Positions 7,402 through 16,220 are shown, numbered from the stretch's first letter. The stretch is DNA of 41,902 nucleotides from a bacterium (GCA_030428395.1 JAUIDW010000011.1:1-41902); one strand, 5' to 3'. Notes: a model not told the origin generated them from the sequence alone. A program made the numbers and translations.

Positions 7402-10023
7402 ATGGGCCGAACCGGATCGCGCAAGCGTCGCCGCAAGCAAGCCTCGGAGCCCGGCGGGCTGTTCGGCCGGCTGGGCAGGGCGCTGCGCGGGTTCCTGTTC
7501 GGCGACCCCGCCGAGGGCGAGGTGCTGGACCGGGCCCAGGAGATCAAGGGCCTGCTCATGGTCGGGCTCTCGATCTGGCTCCTGATCTCGCTGAGCTCCT
7601 ACTACACGCCGTTCGACGACCCGCTGGCGGAGGGGCGCAACTGGGGCGGGCGCCTGGGCTTCCACGCGGCCGGCTTCGCGCTGTCCGCGGCGGGCCTGGC
7701 GGGCTACCTGATCGGCGTGCTGGCGTGCCTGTGGGGCGTGATCCTGGTCGCGCGCCACCAGGTCGCCTGGGCCAGCCTGCGCATGTTCGGCGCGATCAGC
7801 TTCGTGCTGTCGGTCGCCTTCCTGCTGCAGCTCGCCCTCGGCGAGCGCCTGCCGCCCAACGCGCGCCTGCCCTACGGACCGGGCGGGTGGATCGCGCTCG
7901 AGGCGCTGCCGTTCCTGCAGGACAAGTTCGGCGTGCCCGGCCTGTGGGTGCTGCTCGTCCTGACGACGCTGGTGTCCTTCATGCTGGCGACCGAGATGGC
8001 CTTCGTCCCCGCCATCCAGGCCTTCGTCGAGTGGGCGCGCGACCGGCGCGAGGAGCGCGGCGAGAGCGTGCTGAAGGCCGTGTGGGTCTGGACGTGCCAG
8101 CTCGCCCGCGGGTTGTGGGACTTCGTGCGCGGCGCGGGCCTCGAGGACGTCGCCCTGGCGGGGACGGGCGGCGCCGCCGCCGGCAGCGTGCGCAAGCCGC
8201 GCGCGGCCAAGCGCAAGGCCGCCCCGGCCCCCGTCGAGGAGGACGAGGAGGACTGGGACGACGAGGAACCCGAGGCCGAGTACGACGAGGAGGACGAGTA
8301 CGAGGAGGAGGAGTACGACGAGGACGAGGAGCCCGAGGACGACGAGGAGGAGTGGGACGAGGAGGAGGTCGACGAGGACGAGGAGTACGAGGACGAGGAC
8401 GAGTACGAAGAGGAGGACGAGGACGAGCCCGAGCTCACGCCCGCGCCGAAGCCGGCGGCGAAGCCCGCCGCCAAGGCCAAGAAGGCGGTCGTCTCGATGG
8501 CGAAGAGCCTGCCGTTCGACCCGCCCAGCCCGCCGAAGGGGCCCTGGAAGTACCCGCCGCTCGAGCTGCTGCTGAAGCCCGAGCGGGACCTGACGCTGGA
8601 CAACCGCCGCGTCGAGGACTCGGCCAACAAGCTCGAGCACGTGCTGCAGAGCTTCCGCGTCGACGCGCAGGTCGTCGGCGCCCAGGTGGGCCCGACCGTG
8701 ACCCTGTACGAGCTCGAGGTCTCGCAGGGCACGCGCATGAACAAGGTGACGCAGCTCAGCCAGGAGATCGCCGCCGCGCTGCGCGCCCAGAGCGTGCGCA
8801 TCAGCGCGCCCATCCCCGGCAAGTCCACCGTCGGCATCGAGGTCCCCAACGGCAAGCGCCGCCGCGTGCGCATGTCGGAGCTGATCTCGAAGGAGGCCTA
8901 CGACAAGTCGCGCTCGGCGCTGCCGATGTTCCTCGGCATGGACGCCGAGGGCTACGCGATCGTCGAGGACCTGGCGCGCATGCCGCACCTGCTGGTCGCC
9001 GGCACGACGGGCTCGGGCAAGTCGGTGTGCATCAACACGATCCTCGCGAGCGTGCTGCTGACGCGGTCGCCGCACGACGTGCAGCTGATCCTGATCGACC
9101 CGAAGATGGTCGAGCTGCAGGCCTTCGCCGAGATCCCGCACCTGATGCTGCCGGTCGTGACCGACATGCGCCAGGCGACCAACGTCCTGAACTGGGCGGT
9201 CGAGAAGATGGAGGGGCGCTACGAGCTCTTCAAGGACGCCGGCGTCCGCAACATCAAGTCGTTCAACGCGCTGTCGGAGAAGCAGCTCGAGGAGCGCATG
9301 GGGGACAACTGGAACCCCGAGCGCACGCCGCGGCACGTGCCGTACATCGTCATCGTCATCGACGAGTTCGCCGACCTGATGATGGTGTCCAAGAAGGAGG
9401 CCGAGCAGGCCATCACGCGCCTCGCGCAGAAGTCGCGCGCCGTCGGCATCCACGTGGTCCTGGCCACGCAGCGGCCCTCGACCGACGTCATCACCGGCGT
9501 CATCAAGGGCAACCTGCCGACGCGGATCGCCTTCCAGGTCGCCAGCAAGGTGGACAGCCGCGTGATCATCGACCACATCGGCGCCGAGAAGCTGCTGGGC
9601 GGGGGCGACATGCTCTACAACCCGCCCCAGAGCTCGCGGATCAAGCGCGTCCAGGGCGCGCTGGTCGAGGACGCCGAGCTGCAGGGCATCATCGACTACG
9701 TCAACAAGGAGGCCGCCCCCAGCTTCAACCAGGAGCTGGTGCAGGTGGCCACCGGGACGGCCCAGCCGGGCTCGGGCGACAGCGAAGAGCCCGCCGACGA
9801 GTTGTGGGACGACGCCGTGCGGGTCATCCTGAAGTCGCGCCGGGGGTCGGCGAGCCTGCTCCAGCGCGCGCTGGGCATCGGCTACACGCGCGCCTCCCGG
9901 CTGATCGACATGATGACCGACGCCGGCATCGTCGGAGCGCACAAGGGCAGCAAGGCCCGCGAGGTCCTGCTGACCCTCGAGGACTGGGAGGAGCAGCGCA
10001 ACGCGAGCCCCGAGGGGGTCTGA
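7402..10023 (+). CDS. ftsK: DNA translocase FtsK
   Basis: Septal motor that pumps chromosomal DNA during division. The 873 residues read in order: four membrane segments (about 51-67, 87-117, 128-147, 178-200), a short linker, and an extremely acidic Asp/Glu/Tyr tract at about 278-343. The motor follows with Walker A GTTGSGKS near 534-541 and Walker B VIVIDEFADLMM near 650. After it come the KSRAVGIHVVLATQRPSTDVITG block and a C-terminal gamma winged helix (about 799-868) with SLLQRALGIGYTRASRLIDMM, which in other FtsKs binds the KOPS orienting sequence and contacts XerD. A GGAG lies 12 nt before the ATG. The gene directly downstream, 1 bp away, repeats this architecture without the motor. 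Confidence 0.95.
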   Translation: MGRTGSRKRRRKQASEPGGLFGRLGRALRGFLFGDPAEGEVLDRAQEIKGLLMVGLSIWLLISLSSYYTPFDDPLAEGRNWGGRLGFHAAGFALSAAGLAGYLIGVLACLWGVILVARHQVAWASLRMFGAISFVLSVAFLLQLALGERLPPNARLPYGPGGWIALEALPFLQDKFGVPGLWVLLVLTTLVSFMLATEMAFVPAIQAFVEWARDRREERGESVLKAVWVWTCQLARGLWDFVRGAGLEDVALAGTGGAAAGSVRKPRAAKRKAAPAPVEEDEEDWDDEEPEAEYDEEDEYEEEEYDEDEEPEDDEEEWDEEEVDEDEEYEDEDEYEEEDEDEPELTPAPKPAAKPAAKAKKAVVSMAKSLPFDPPSPPKGPWKYPPLELLLKPERDLTLDNRRVEDSANKLEHVLQSFRVDAQVVGAQVGPTVTLYELEVSQGTRMNKVTQLSQEIAAALRAQSVRISAPIPGKSTVGIEVPNGKRRRVRMSELISKEAYDKSRSALPMFLGMDAEGYAIVEDLARMPHLLVAGTTGSGKSVCINTILASVLLTRSPHDVQLILIDPKMVELQAFAEIPHLMLPVVTDMRQATNVLNWAVEKMEGRYELFKDAGVRNIKSFNALSEKQLEERMGDNWNPERTPRHVPYIVIVIDEFADLMMVSKKEAEQAITRLAQKSRAVGIHVVLATQRPSTDVITGVIKGNLPTRIAFQVASKVDSRVIIDHIGAEKLLGGGDMLYNPPQSSRIKRVQGALVEDAELQGIIDYVNKEAAPSFNQELVQVATGTAQPGSGDSEEPADELWDDAVRVILKSRRGSASLLQRALGIGYTRASRLIDMMTDAGIVGAHKGSKAREVLLTLEDWEEQRNASPEGV

Positions 10024-10024
10024 C

Positions 10025-12220
10025 ATGACGACGGACGAGAAGCGCACCAAGAGCCTGGGCCAGGACCTGCTGGGCATCTCCCTCTTCGCCGTGGCCGTGT
10101 TCTTCGGCGTGTCGGCGGTGATGGCGCTGCTGCACGGCGGTCCGCGGGACGGCGCCAACCCCAGCACCTCGATCGTCGGCAGCCTCGTGCTGCTCGTCGG
10201 CGCGGTGCCGAGCCTGTGGATCGCCGTCGGCCTGGCCTTCCTCGGCGCGCGCCAGTGGGTCGTCGGCCCCTCGGCCGCGACGCTGCGCCACGTGGCCGGC
10301 GTGGCCGGGACCGCCTTCGGCGTGGCGGTGCTCTGCGGGGCGCTGGCCCTGCCGCTGCACGGCGCGATCGGCGAGGCGATCGGCGGCTCCGTCGCGCGCG
10401 TGCTCACGACCCCCGTCGCGGTCCTGATCGGCGTGATCCTGATCGCGGCGCCCGCCTGGTGGGCCTGGATCGGTCCCACGGGGTGGACGCCCCTCCCGAG
10501 AAGCGAGAATTCGGGCAAGGGCGGCGGCCTGCACGCCGCTCTCTCCAGGAGCAGCACGACCGAGGGCGTCTCCGCCGAGGAGGCCGAGGCGCTGCTGCCG
10601 CGCGCCCCCGTTCCCGAGGAGGACGCCGAGCAGCTCGCCCGGGCCCTGGCCGAGGTCGACGAGGTCGCCGAGCCGGTTCAGCTCCCGCCGCTCTACCCGC
10701 CCGACGTGCGCCGCGAGGGCAAGATCCCGCCCGGCGCGCGCCCGCTGGACGTCTCCGGGACGGCTCCCTCCGAGCCCGACCACGAGGCCTCCCCCGGGCC
10801 TTCGCCCACGACCCCGACCGACCCCGCCCGTGCAACTGCGCCCGAACCCGACCGGCGACCCGCCGCAGGTGCCGGAGACGTCCCCGGCGACCGGGACGAC
10901 GCGGGTGACGATCGAGGTGCGACCCTATCCGCCGAGCCGGTTGAAGGGTCGGACGTGCGCGCGCAGTCCGCTCGCGCGGATCTGGCTGGCGGCGAGGCCG
11001 GCCGCGGCGACGCTCCCGTCTCTCCGACGATCGACCTGAGGCAGCGCCCGCGCGCCGAGCCCCTCGACGCGTCGCCGGCCGAGCCCCCCGCGGCTCCGCC
11101 GCCGCCCGCGGAGGCGGCCGCGCCCGCTCCCGCCGCTCCTGACCGGGCCGGCGGGCCGTTCGACGAGGGCGAGCCTCTCACCGAGGACGAGCCGGTCGTC
11201 GCGGACGAGGCCGCGGAGCCGCGCGCGGAGCTGGCGACGCCGGCCGAGCCCGTCGCGGAGCCGCTCGCGGGCGAGCCCTTCGTCGAGCGCATGCGTCCCA
11301 GCTGGGAGCAGCCCGACCTGTTCGAGGACGAGGTGGCCCCCGCGGACGCCGGGGTCGACCCGTCGCTCGTCGACGCCGCCGGGCCGGAGGGGACCCCCCG
11401 CGACGACGAGGCGCCGGCCGCGGCGGCGAGCGCCGCCGTGGAGACCGAGCCCGAGCAGGAGGAGGACCTCCACGCCGGGGACGGGGTCCTGGAGGACGAG
11501 CCCGAGGAGGACGAGGTCCTCGCGGAGGCCGACGAGGAGGAGGAAGCCGAGGACGAGGAGGACGAGCTCCACGCCGAGGCGGACGACGAGGACGACGAGG
11601 AGGAAGAGGACGAGGACGACGAGGAGGAGTACGAGGAGGTCTGGGCCGAGGACGAGGAGGGCGACGAGGAGGACGAGGAAGAGCTCGAGGACGAGGACGA
11701 CGACGAGGCCTGGGCCGAGGGCGACGAGGAGGACGCCGAGGAGGAGGAAGAGGACGAGGTCTACGCCGAGGACGAGGAGTACGACGAGGAAGAGGACGAG
11801 GACGAAGAGGAGTACGAGGACGAGGAGGAGGACCCCGAGGCGGCCGCCTCCGAGGAGGAGCCGGCGGACGAGGAGGACGCCGAGGAGGAGCCCGTGGAGG
11901 TCGCGGCGGAGGCCGAGGCCGAGGCGGAGCCCGAGGTCGTCCTCGAGCCCCGGCCCGCCCCCGCGGCGGAGGCCGCGGAGGCCGAGGCCGACGAGGAGCC
12001 GGACGAGACCCTCGTCTACCGCGCCGGGTGCCTGTTCCTGGAGCGCAACCGCGTCGCGGTCTCCCTGCTCCAGCGCGAGTTCAACCTCGACTTCGACGGC
12101 GCGACCCGCGTGCTCGATCGGCTCCAGGAGCTGGGGCTGATCGGCCCGTACTTGGGCGGCCAGAAGCGGGATATACTCATGACCCCCGAGGCCTGGCGCG
12201 AGATGGTCGAGGTCGGCTGA
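10025..12220 (+). CDS. Motor-less FtsK-like protein: 4 membrane segments, acidic linker, FtsK-gamma-type winged helix
   Basis: The 731-residue protein starts 1 bp after the ftsK stop. The N-terminus has four hydrophobic segments (about 15-36, 49-75, 88-113, 126-150) in a layout like FtsK. A linker of about 500 residues follows, first Pro/Ala/Glu-rich, then almost pure Asp/Glu with Tyr and Trp at about 470-635. The last ~70 residues align with the FtsK gamma domain of the preceding gene: VSLLQREFNLDFDGATRVLDRLQELGLIGP against ASLLQRALGIGYTRASRLIDMMTDAGIVGA, and KRDILMTPEAW against REVLLTLEDW. No Walker motifs occur anywhere. What it does is unknown. It may tether a DNA- or XerD-binding domain at the membrane or tune FtsK; this is inference. 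Codon bias in about 10830-11020 fits another frame. Confidence 0.8.
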   Translation: MTTDEKRTKSLGQDLLGISLFAVAVFFGVSAVMALLHGGPRDGANPSTSIVGSLVLLVGAVPSLWIAVGLAFLGARQWVVGPSAATLRHVAGVAGTAFGVAVLCGALALPLHGAIGEAIGGSVARVLTTPVAVLIGVILIAAPAWWAWIGPTGWTPLPRSENSGKGGGLHAALSRSSTTEGVSAEEAEALLPRAPVPEEDAEQLARALAEVDEVAEPVQLPPLYPPDVRREGKIPPGARPLDVSGTAPSEPDHEASPGPSPTTPTDPARATAPEPDRRPAAGAGDVPGDRDDAGDDRGATLSAEPVEGSDVRAQSARADLAGGEAGRGDAPVSPTIDLRQRPRAEPLDASPAEPPAAPPPPAEAAAPAPAAPDRAGGPFDEGEPLTEDEPVVADEAAEPRAELATPAEPVAEPLAGEPFVERMRPSWEQPDLFEDEVAPADAGVDPSLVDAAGPEGTPRDDEAPAAAASAAVETEPEQEEDLHAGDGVLEDEPEEDEVLAEADEEEEAEDEEDELHAEADDEDDEEEEDEDDEEEYEEVWAEDEEGDEEDEEELEDEDDDEAWAEGDEEDAEEEEEDEVYAEDEEYDEEEDEDEEEYEDEEEDPEAAASEEEPADEEDAEEEPVEVAAEAEAEAEPEVVLEPRPAPAAEAAEAEADEEPDETLVYRAGCLFLERNRVAVSLLQREFNLDFDGATRVLDRLQELGLIGPYLGGQKRDILMTPEAWREMVEVG

Positions 12221-12289
12221 GCGCCTCCCCCGGGCGCCCGGACCCCATCCGCGCCCGCCCCGCGCTGGCCCCAACCGGCCGACGTCTCG

Positions 12290-13690
12290 TTGAAGGACCC
12301 CGCCGCGCCCTCCGATCCGACCGTGGTCTCGCTGGTGCACCTGGGGTGCGCCCGCAACCTGATCGACTCCGAGCTGATCCTGGCCCGCATGGCCGAGGAA
12401 GGGCTGCTGGTCTCGGGGGACCCCGCGGACGCGGACGCCGTGGTCGTGAACACGTGCTCGTTCATCGGGCCGGCGCGCACCGAGTCCGAGGAGACGATCC
12501 GCCGCTACGAGGAGGAGAAGCGGCGCGGCGCCCTGCGCCACCTGGTCGTCGCGGGCTGCCTGGTCCAGCGCTACAAGCACCGCCTCGAGCGCCGCTTCCC
12601 GCTGGTCGACGTGTTCGCGGAGATCTCCGACTACCGCGAGCTGGCGCGCACGCTGCGCGACCTGACCCGCGGCCGGCGGGTGCGCTCGTACCTGGCCTCG
12701 CCCGGCCTGCGCGAGCCCGAGCGCGACGCCGCGCGCATGCTGGCGACGCCCGGCTCCTACGCGTACCTGCGCATCTCGCACGGCTGCGACCACACCTGCG
12801 GCTTCTGCGCCATCCCCGCGATCCGCGGGCCGCACCGCTCCAAGCGGCCCGAGGCCGTGCTGGAGGAGGCGCGCGAGCTGATCGGCGCCGGGGTGAAGGA
12901 GCTCGTGCTGGTCGCCGAGGACTCGACGGCCTGGGGCCGCGACCTGGGCTCCGAGCTGCCCGACCTGGTCGAGGCCCTGGCGGAGCTGGAGGGCGACCAC
13001 CAGGTCCGCGTCATGTACGCCTACCCGAACAACTTCCCCTGGCGGCTGGCCGAGCTGCTGCGCGACCACCCGCGGGTCGCGCGGTACCTGGACATCCCGG
13101 TGCAGCACGCGGCGACGCCGGTGCTGCGCGCCATGCGCCGCGCGGGCTCGGGCGACCAGGTGCGCCGCACCCTGGACCGGCTGCGGACGGAGGTGCCCGA
13201 CCTCGAGATCCGCACGACCCTGCTGGTCGGCTACCCGGGCGAGACCGCCGCCGACGCCGCCGAGCTGGCGCCCTTCGTGCGCGAGTACGGCCTGGGCCGC
13301 CTGGGAGCCTTCACGTTCTCGCGCGAGGAGGACACGCCCGCCTGGGACCTGCCCGACCCGGTGCCCGAGGACGTGGCCGTCGAGCGCTACCTCGAGGTGG
13401 TCGCGGCGCGCGACGAGGTGCTGGCGGCGGGCCAGCGCGCCCTGGTGGGCAGCGAGGTCGAGGTCCTGGTCGACGAGCGGGCCCAGCACGGTGGCGAGCC
13501 CGTCGCCGTCGGGCGGACCGAGCGCGACGCGCCCGAGGTCGACCCCCTGGCCGTGCTCCCCGGCGTCGACGCGCCCGTCGGCGCCCGGGTCCGCGCGCGC
13601 GTGGTCGACGTGGACGACGAGATGCACCTGGTGTGCGAGCCGGTCGCCGAGCCCGCCGCCGCGCCGGCGGCCGGGGAGGGCGCCCGGTGA
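12290..13690 (+). CDS. rimO: Ribosomal protein S12 (Asp) methylthiotransferase RimO
   Basis: Radical SAM enzyme of the MiaB/RimO family that methylthiolates an aspartate of ribosomal protein S12. The N-terminal UPF0004 domain has its three cluster cysteines in HLGCARNLIDSE, NTCSFIG and AGCLVQ. HLGCxxNxxDSE is the form typical of RimO rather than MiaB. The radical SAM cluster is CDHTCGFC near residue 165, followed by GVKELVLVAEDSTAWGRDL and DIPVQH. A TRAM-like C-terminal domain is followed by a Pro/Ala-rich tail. Length is 466 residues. The start is TTG 12290 with no clear Shine-Dalgarno; GTG 12323 is an alternative. The stop overlaps pgsA. Confidence 0.92.
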   Translation: MKDPAAPSDPTVVSLVHLGCARNLIDSELILARMAEEGLLVSGDPADADAVVVNTCSFIGPARTESEETIRRYEEEKRRGALRHLVVAGCLVQRYKHRLERRFPLVDVFAEISDYRELARTLRDLTRGRRVRSYLASPGLREPERDAARMLATPGSYAYLRISHGCDHTCGFCAIPAIRGPHRSKRPEAVLEEARELIGAGVKELVLVAEDSTAWGRDLGSELPDLVEALAELEGDHQVRVMYAYPNNFPWRLAELLRDHPRVARYLDIPVQHAATPVLRAMRRAGSGDQVRRTLDRLRTEVPDLEIRTTLLVGYPGETAADAAELAPFVREYGLGRLGAFTFSREEDTPAWDLPDPVPEDVAVERYLEVVAARDEVLAAGQRALVGSEVEVLVDERAQHGGEPVAVGRTERDAPEVDPLAVLPGVDAPVGARVRARVVDVDDEMHLVCEPVAEPAAAPAAGEGAR

Positions 13691-14340
13691 CCTCCGGCGG
13701 CCCGGACCCCGCGGCGCGCACCGGCACCCCGGGCGTGTTCGCCTTCTGGCCGAACCGCATCACGGCCATGCGCTTCGCGGGCGCGGCCCTGCTGTTCGCG
13801 CTGCTGGCGATCCACGGCGAGCGTCCGACCGACGAGGCGCACGGCGTCCTGGTGCTGTGCTTCTGGCTCTTCATCGTGACGGCCCTGACCGACGTGCTCG
13901 ACGGCTGGCTGGCGCGCCGCAACCAGGAGGTCACGGCCTTCGGCCGCATCGCGGACCCGTTCGTCGACAAGGTCCTGATCCTGGGCGCGCTGATCTTCCT
14001 GGCGGTCCTGCCGTGGTCGCGGCCGTTCGTGCCCGCGTGGGTCGTGGTCGTCGTGCTGGCGCGCGAGGTGCTCGTCACCGCCATCCGCGGATACGTCGAG
14101 AGCATCGGCCGCGAGCTGCCGGCCGACTGGTTCGGCAAGCTGAAGATGCTGGCGCAGAGCTTCGCGGTCGGCACGATCCTGGGCCTCGGGGCGTTCGGCG
14201 CGTCGGTGTCCCCGGCCGTCCGCGACGCCGCCGAGGTCGGCGCCCACGTCCTCGTCTGGGGGACCCTGATCCTGTCGGCCGGCTCCGGCCTCTCCTACGT
14301 CGTCAAGACGCGCTCCGCCCTGCTGGGGGACTCCGCTTGA
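13687..14340 (+). CDS. pgsA: CDP-diacylglycerol-glycerol-3-phosphate 3-phosphatidyltransferase
   Basis: Inner-membrane enzyme that makes phosphatidylglycerol phosphate, the committed step to phosphatidylglycerol and cardiolipin. The 217-residue protein has several membrane segments. The CDP-alcohol phosphotransferase signature D-x2-DG-x2-AR-x8-G-x3-D-x3-D is complete (DVLDGWLARR...FGRIADPFVDK). The VLAREVLVTAIRG stretch is typical of PgsA. GTG 13687 overlaps the rimO stop. The next gene, pgpA, encodes the following step of the same pathway, which strongly supports the substrate assignment. Confidence 0.92.
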   Translation: MTSGGPDPAARTGTPGVFAFWPNRITAMRFAGAALLFALLAIHGERPTDEAHGVLVLCFWLFIVTALTDVLDGWLARRNQEVTAFGRIADPFVDKVLILGALIFLAVLPWSRPFVPAWVVVVVLAREVLVTAIRGYVESIGRELPADWFGKLKMLAQSFAVGTILGLGAFGASVSPAVRDAAEVGAHVLVWGTLILSAGSGLSYVVKTRSALLGDSA

Positions 14341-14819
14341 ACACGCTGAAGCTCGCCTTCGTCTCGTTCGGCTTCCTGGGGTGCTCGCCCTTCGCGCCGG
14401 GCACGGTCGGCACGCTGGGCGGCGTCGCCGTCGCCTGGGCCCTGGCCGGGACGCGCAACTACCTGCTGTGGAGCCTGCTCGCCTGCGCGGTGCTCTACGC
14501 CATCGGGCGCTCGCTGGGCACCTGGGCCGAGCAGTACGCGGGCCGCAAGGACCCCGGGATCTTCGTGGTGGACGAGGTCATCGGGTACCTGGTCACCATC
14601 GCCTGGGTCCGCGGCCCCAGCGTGGTCGCCCTGGTCGTGGCGTTCTTCGTGTTCCGCTTCTTCGACATCCTCAAGCCGCCCCTGGCGCGCCGCCTGGAGG
14701 GCGTCCCCGGCGGCGACGGGATCCTGCTTGATGACGTGGTCGCCGGTCTCTATGGGTTGGGAGTCATGGCCCTGGCCCGGTGGCTGATTCCGCTGCCCTG
14801 GGACTTCGGGGCCGCGTAG
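14337..14819 (+). CDS. pgpA: Phosphatidylglycerophosphatase A
   Basis: Removes the phosphate from phosphatidylglycerol phosphate to give phosphatidylglycerol. The 160-residue membrane protein shows the family landmarks SPFAPGTVGTLGG, DPGIFVVDEVIGYLVT, RFFDILKPP and GGDGILLDDVVAGLYG, whose acidic residues are likely metal ligands. It starts with TTG overlapping the pgsA stop (TTGA), so the two consecutive pathway steps are translationally coupled. Confidence 0.92.
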   Translation: MNTLKLAFVSFGFLGCSPFAPGTVGTLGGVAVAWALAGTRNYLLWSLLACAVLYAIGRSLGTWAEQYAGRKDPGIFVVDEVIGYLVTIAWVRGPSVVALVVAFFVFRFFDILKPPLARRLEGVPGGDGILLDDVVAGLYGLGVMALARWLIPLPWDFGAA

Positions 14820-14839
14820 GAGGGGCCGGCGAGCAGCCC

Positions 14840-16216
14840 ATGACGCGAGAACGAGCGACCGACCTGCGCGTGGGGGGGCCCAAGCTGTGGGCGCGCTTCA
14901 CGCTGTCCATGACGGTCGCGCTGCTCGTCGTGCTCGGCATCTCGGGGGTGGTGCTCTACAAGTCCGCGCTGCGGCTCGCGGAGACCGTCCAGGAGCGCAC
15001 GCTGGTCGAGGCCGTCCAGATCCTGGCCGAGCAGCCGGAGTGGGAGCAGGAGGGCACCGAGGTCAAGACCTTCCGCAAGGAGCGCGTCCAGCGCGCGCAC
15101 GTGCGCTACGGCGAGGACGACGCGCGGGGCATCGTGTACCGCCACAAGTACGGCAAGGACGGCCGCGAGGCGTGGGCCGACCTGATCGTGCCGGGCGACA
15201 TCGAGCTGACCCAGCGCGCGTTCCTCGGCCTGATCCTCGGGATGTTCCTGCTGATCCTCGTGGTGGGTGCGGCGGTCGCCTTCGCCATCGCGAACCAGGT
15301 CGCCAAGCCCATCGAGAGCATCGTGATGGACATCGGCCAGATCGCGTCGGGCGACTTCCACCACCGCACGAAGGTGCGCACCGGCGGCGAGGTCGCGCTG
15401 CTGGCGCGCTCGGTCGACCGCATGGCCAAGAGCCTGCAGGAGGGTCAGGAGACCGAGCTCGAGCTGTCGATCCGCGAGCGCGAGGTCGAGGTCGCCGCGG
15501 AGGTGCGCGAGGCCCTGCTGCCCCAGCAAACGCCGTCGGTCGACGGCTACACCGTCGGCGCCTTCCACATCGGCTCCGAGGAGCTCGGGGGCGACTTCTA
15601 CGACTTCCTGGAGCTGCCCGACGGCCGCCTGGGCCTGCTCGTCTGCGACGTCAGCGGCACGGGCCTGCCGGCCGCGCTCGTGGGCGCCACGGCCCGCGCG
15701 TACCTGCGGCGCGAGCTGGAGGCCGGCGGCGACGTCGAGGAGATCCTGCGCCGGGTGAACGGCATCCTGCACGGCGACGTGCGCCGCGGGATGTACGTCA
15801 CGGCGCTGTACGTCCTGCTCGACCCCGCCGAGGGCATCGCGACCGTGGCCTGCGCGGGCCACAAGCTGCCCCTCGTCCGCCACGCCGCCGAGGACGGCAA
15901 GGTCCGCCTGATCCACCCCGAGGGGATCGGGCTCGGCTTCGACGCGGGCTCGATCTTCGACTCGCGCCTGGAGATCCAGCAGGTCCCCGTCGACCCCGGC
16001 GACCGCCTCGTGCTCGCCAACACCGGCGCCGTCGTGCTCGCCAACCCCGCGGGCGAGGAGCTGGGCGAGAAGAAGTTCTACGGCCTCGTGATGCGGCACG
16101 GCGCCGAGCCCACGCCGGCGTTCCTGGAGCACCTCGAGAGCATCTGCCGCAAGTACGCCGGCGACGCCGAGCTGGCGCGCGACGTCGCCGTCGTCACCCT
16201 GGCGCGCGACGCCTGA
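14840..16216 (+). CDS. Membrane HAMP-SpoIIE/RsbU-type PP2C serine phosphatase
   Basis: A predicted signalling phosphatase of 458 residues. Membrane segment 1 is at about 20-42, then a small extracytoplasmic region, then segment 2 at about 130-152. A HAMP domain (NQVAKPIESIVMDIGQIASGDFHHR) and a coiled-coil stretch (about 205-230) lead to the phosphatase, with EVREALLPQQTPSVDGY, GGDFYDFLELPDGRLGLLVCDVSGTGLPAAL and FYGLVMRH. The conserved metal-binding acids of the SpoIIE fold are present (GGDFYDF, CDVSG). Such proteins usually dephosphorylate an anti-sigma-factor antagonist; no antagonist or anti-sigma gene is in the window. The ATG 14840 is chosen over an upstream in-frame ATG at 14780, which lies inside pgpA. 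AGGAGG occurs about 16 nt upstream, which is long. Confidence 0.85.
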   Translation: MTRERATDLRVGGPKLWARFTLSMTVALLVVLGISGVVLYKSALRLAETVQERTLVEAVQILAEQPEWEQEGTEVKTFRKERVQRAHVRYGEDDARGIVYRHKYGKDGREAWADLIVPGDIELTQRAFLGLILGMFLLILVVGAAVAFAIANQVAKPIESIVMDIGQIASGDFHHRTKVRTGGEVALLARSVDRMAKSLQEGQETELELSIREREVEVAAEVREALLPQQTPSVDGYTVGAFHIGSEELGGDFYDFLELPDGRLGLLVCDVSGTGLPAALVGATARAYLRRELEAGGDVEEILRRVNGILHGDVRRGMYVTALYVLLDPAEGIATVACAGHKLPLVRHAAEDGKVRLIHPEGIGLGFDAGSIFDSRLEIQQVPVDPGDRLVLANTGAVVLANPAGEELGEKKFYGLVMRHGAEPTPAFLEHLESICRKYAGDAELARDVAVVTLARDA

Positions 16217-16220
16217 GCCC

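Noticed and set aside
7872-8873. Serine-rich minus-strand frame opposite the ftsK linker
   Set aside because: The serine runs are simply the reverse complement of the Asp/Glu codon repeats of the FtsK linker.
6292-10557. Very long minus-strand open frame (over 1400 codons) across coaB-ftsK
   Set aside because: It is antisense to well-recognised genes; its leucine/valine and His/Gln-rich translation is a by-product of extreme GC bias, which makes stop codons rare.
11440-11900. Tandem repeat or VNTR in the acidic linker
   Set aside because: The GAG/GAC sequence is low-complexity without a fixed repeat unit, better explained by selection for acidic residues.
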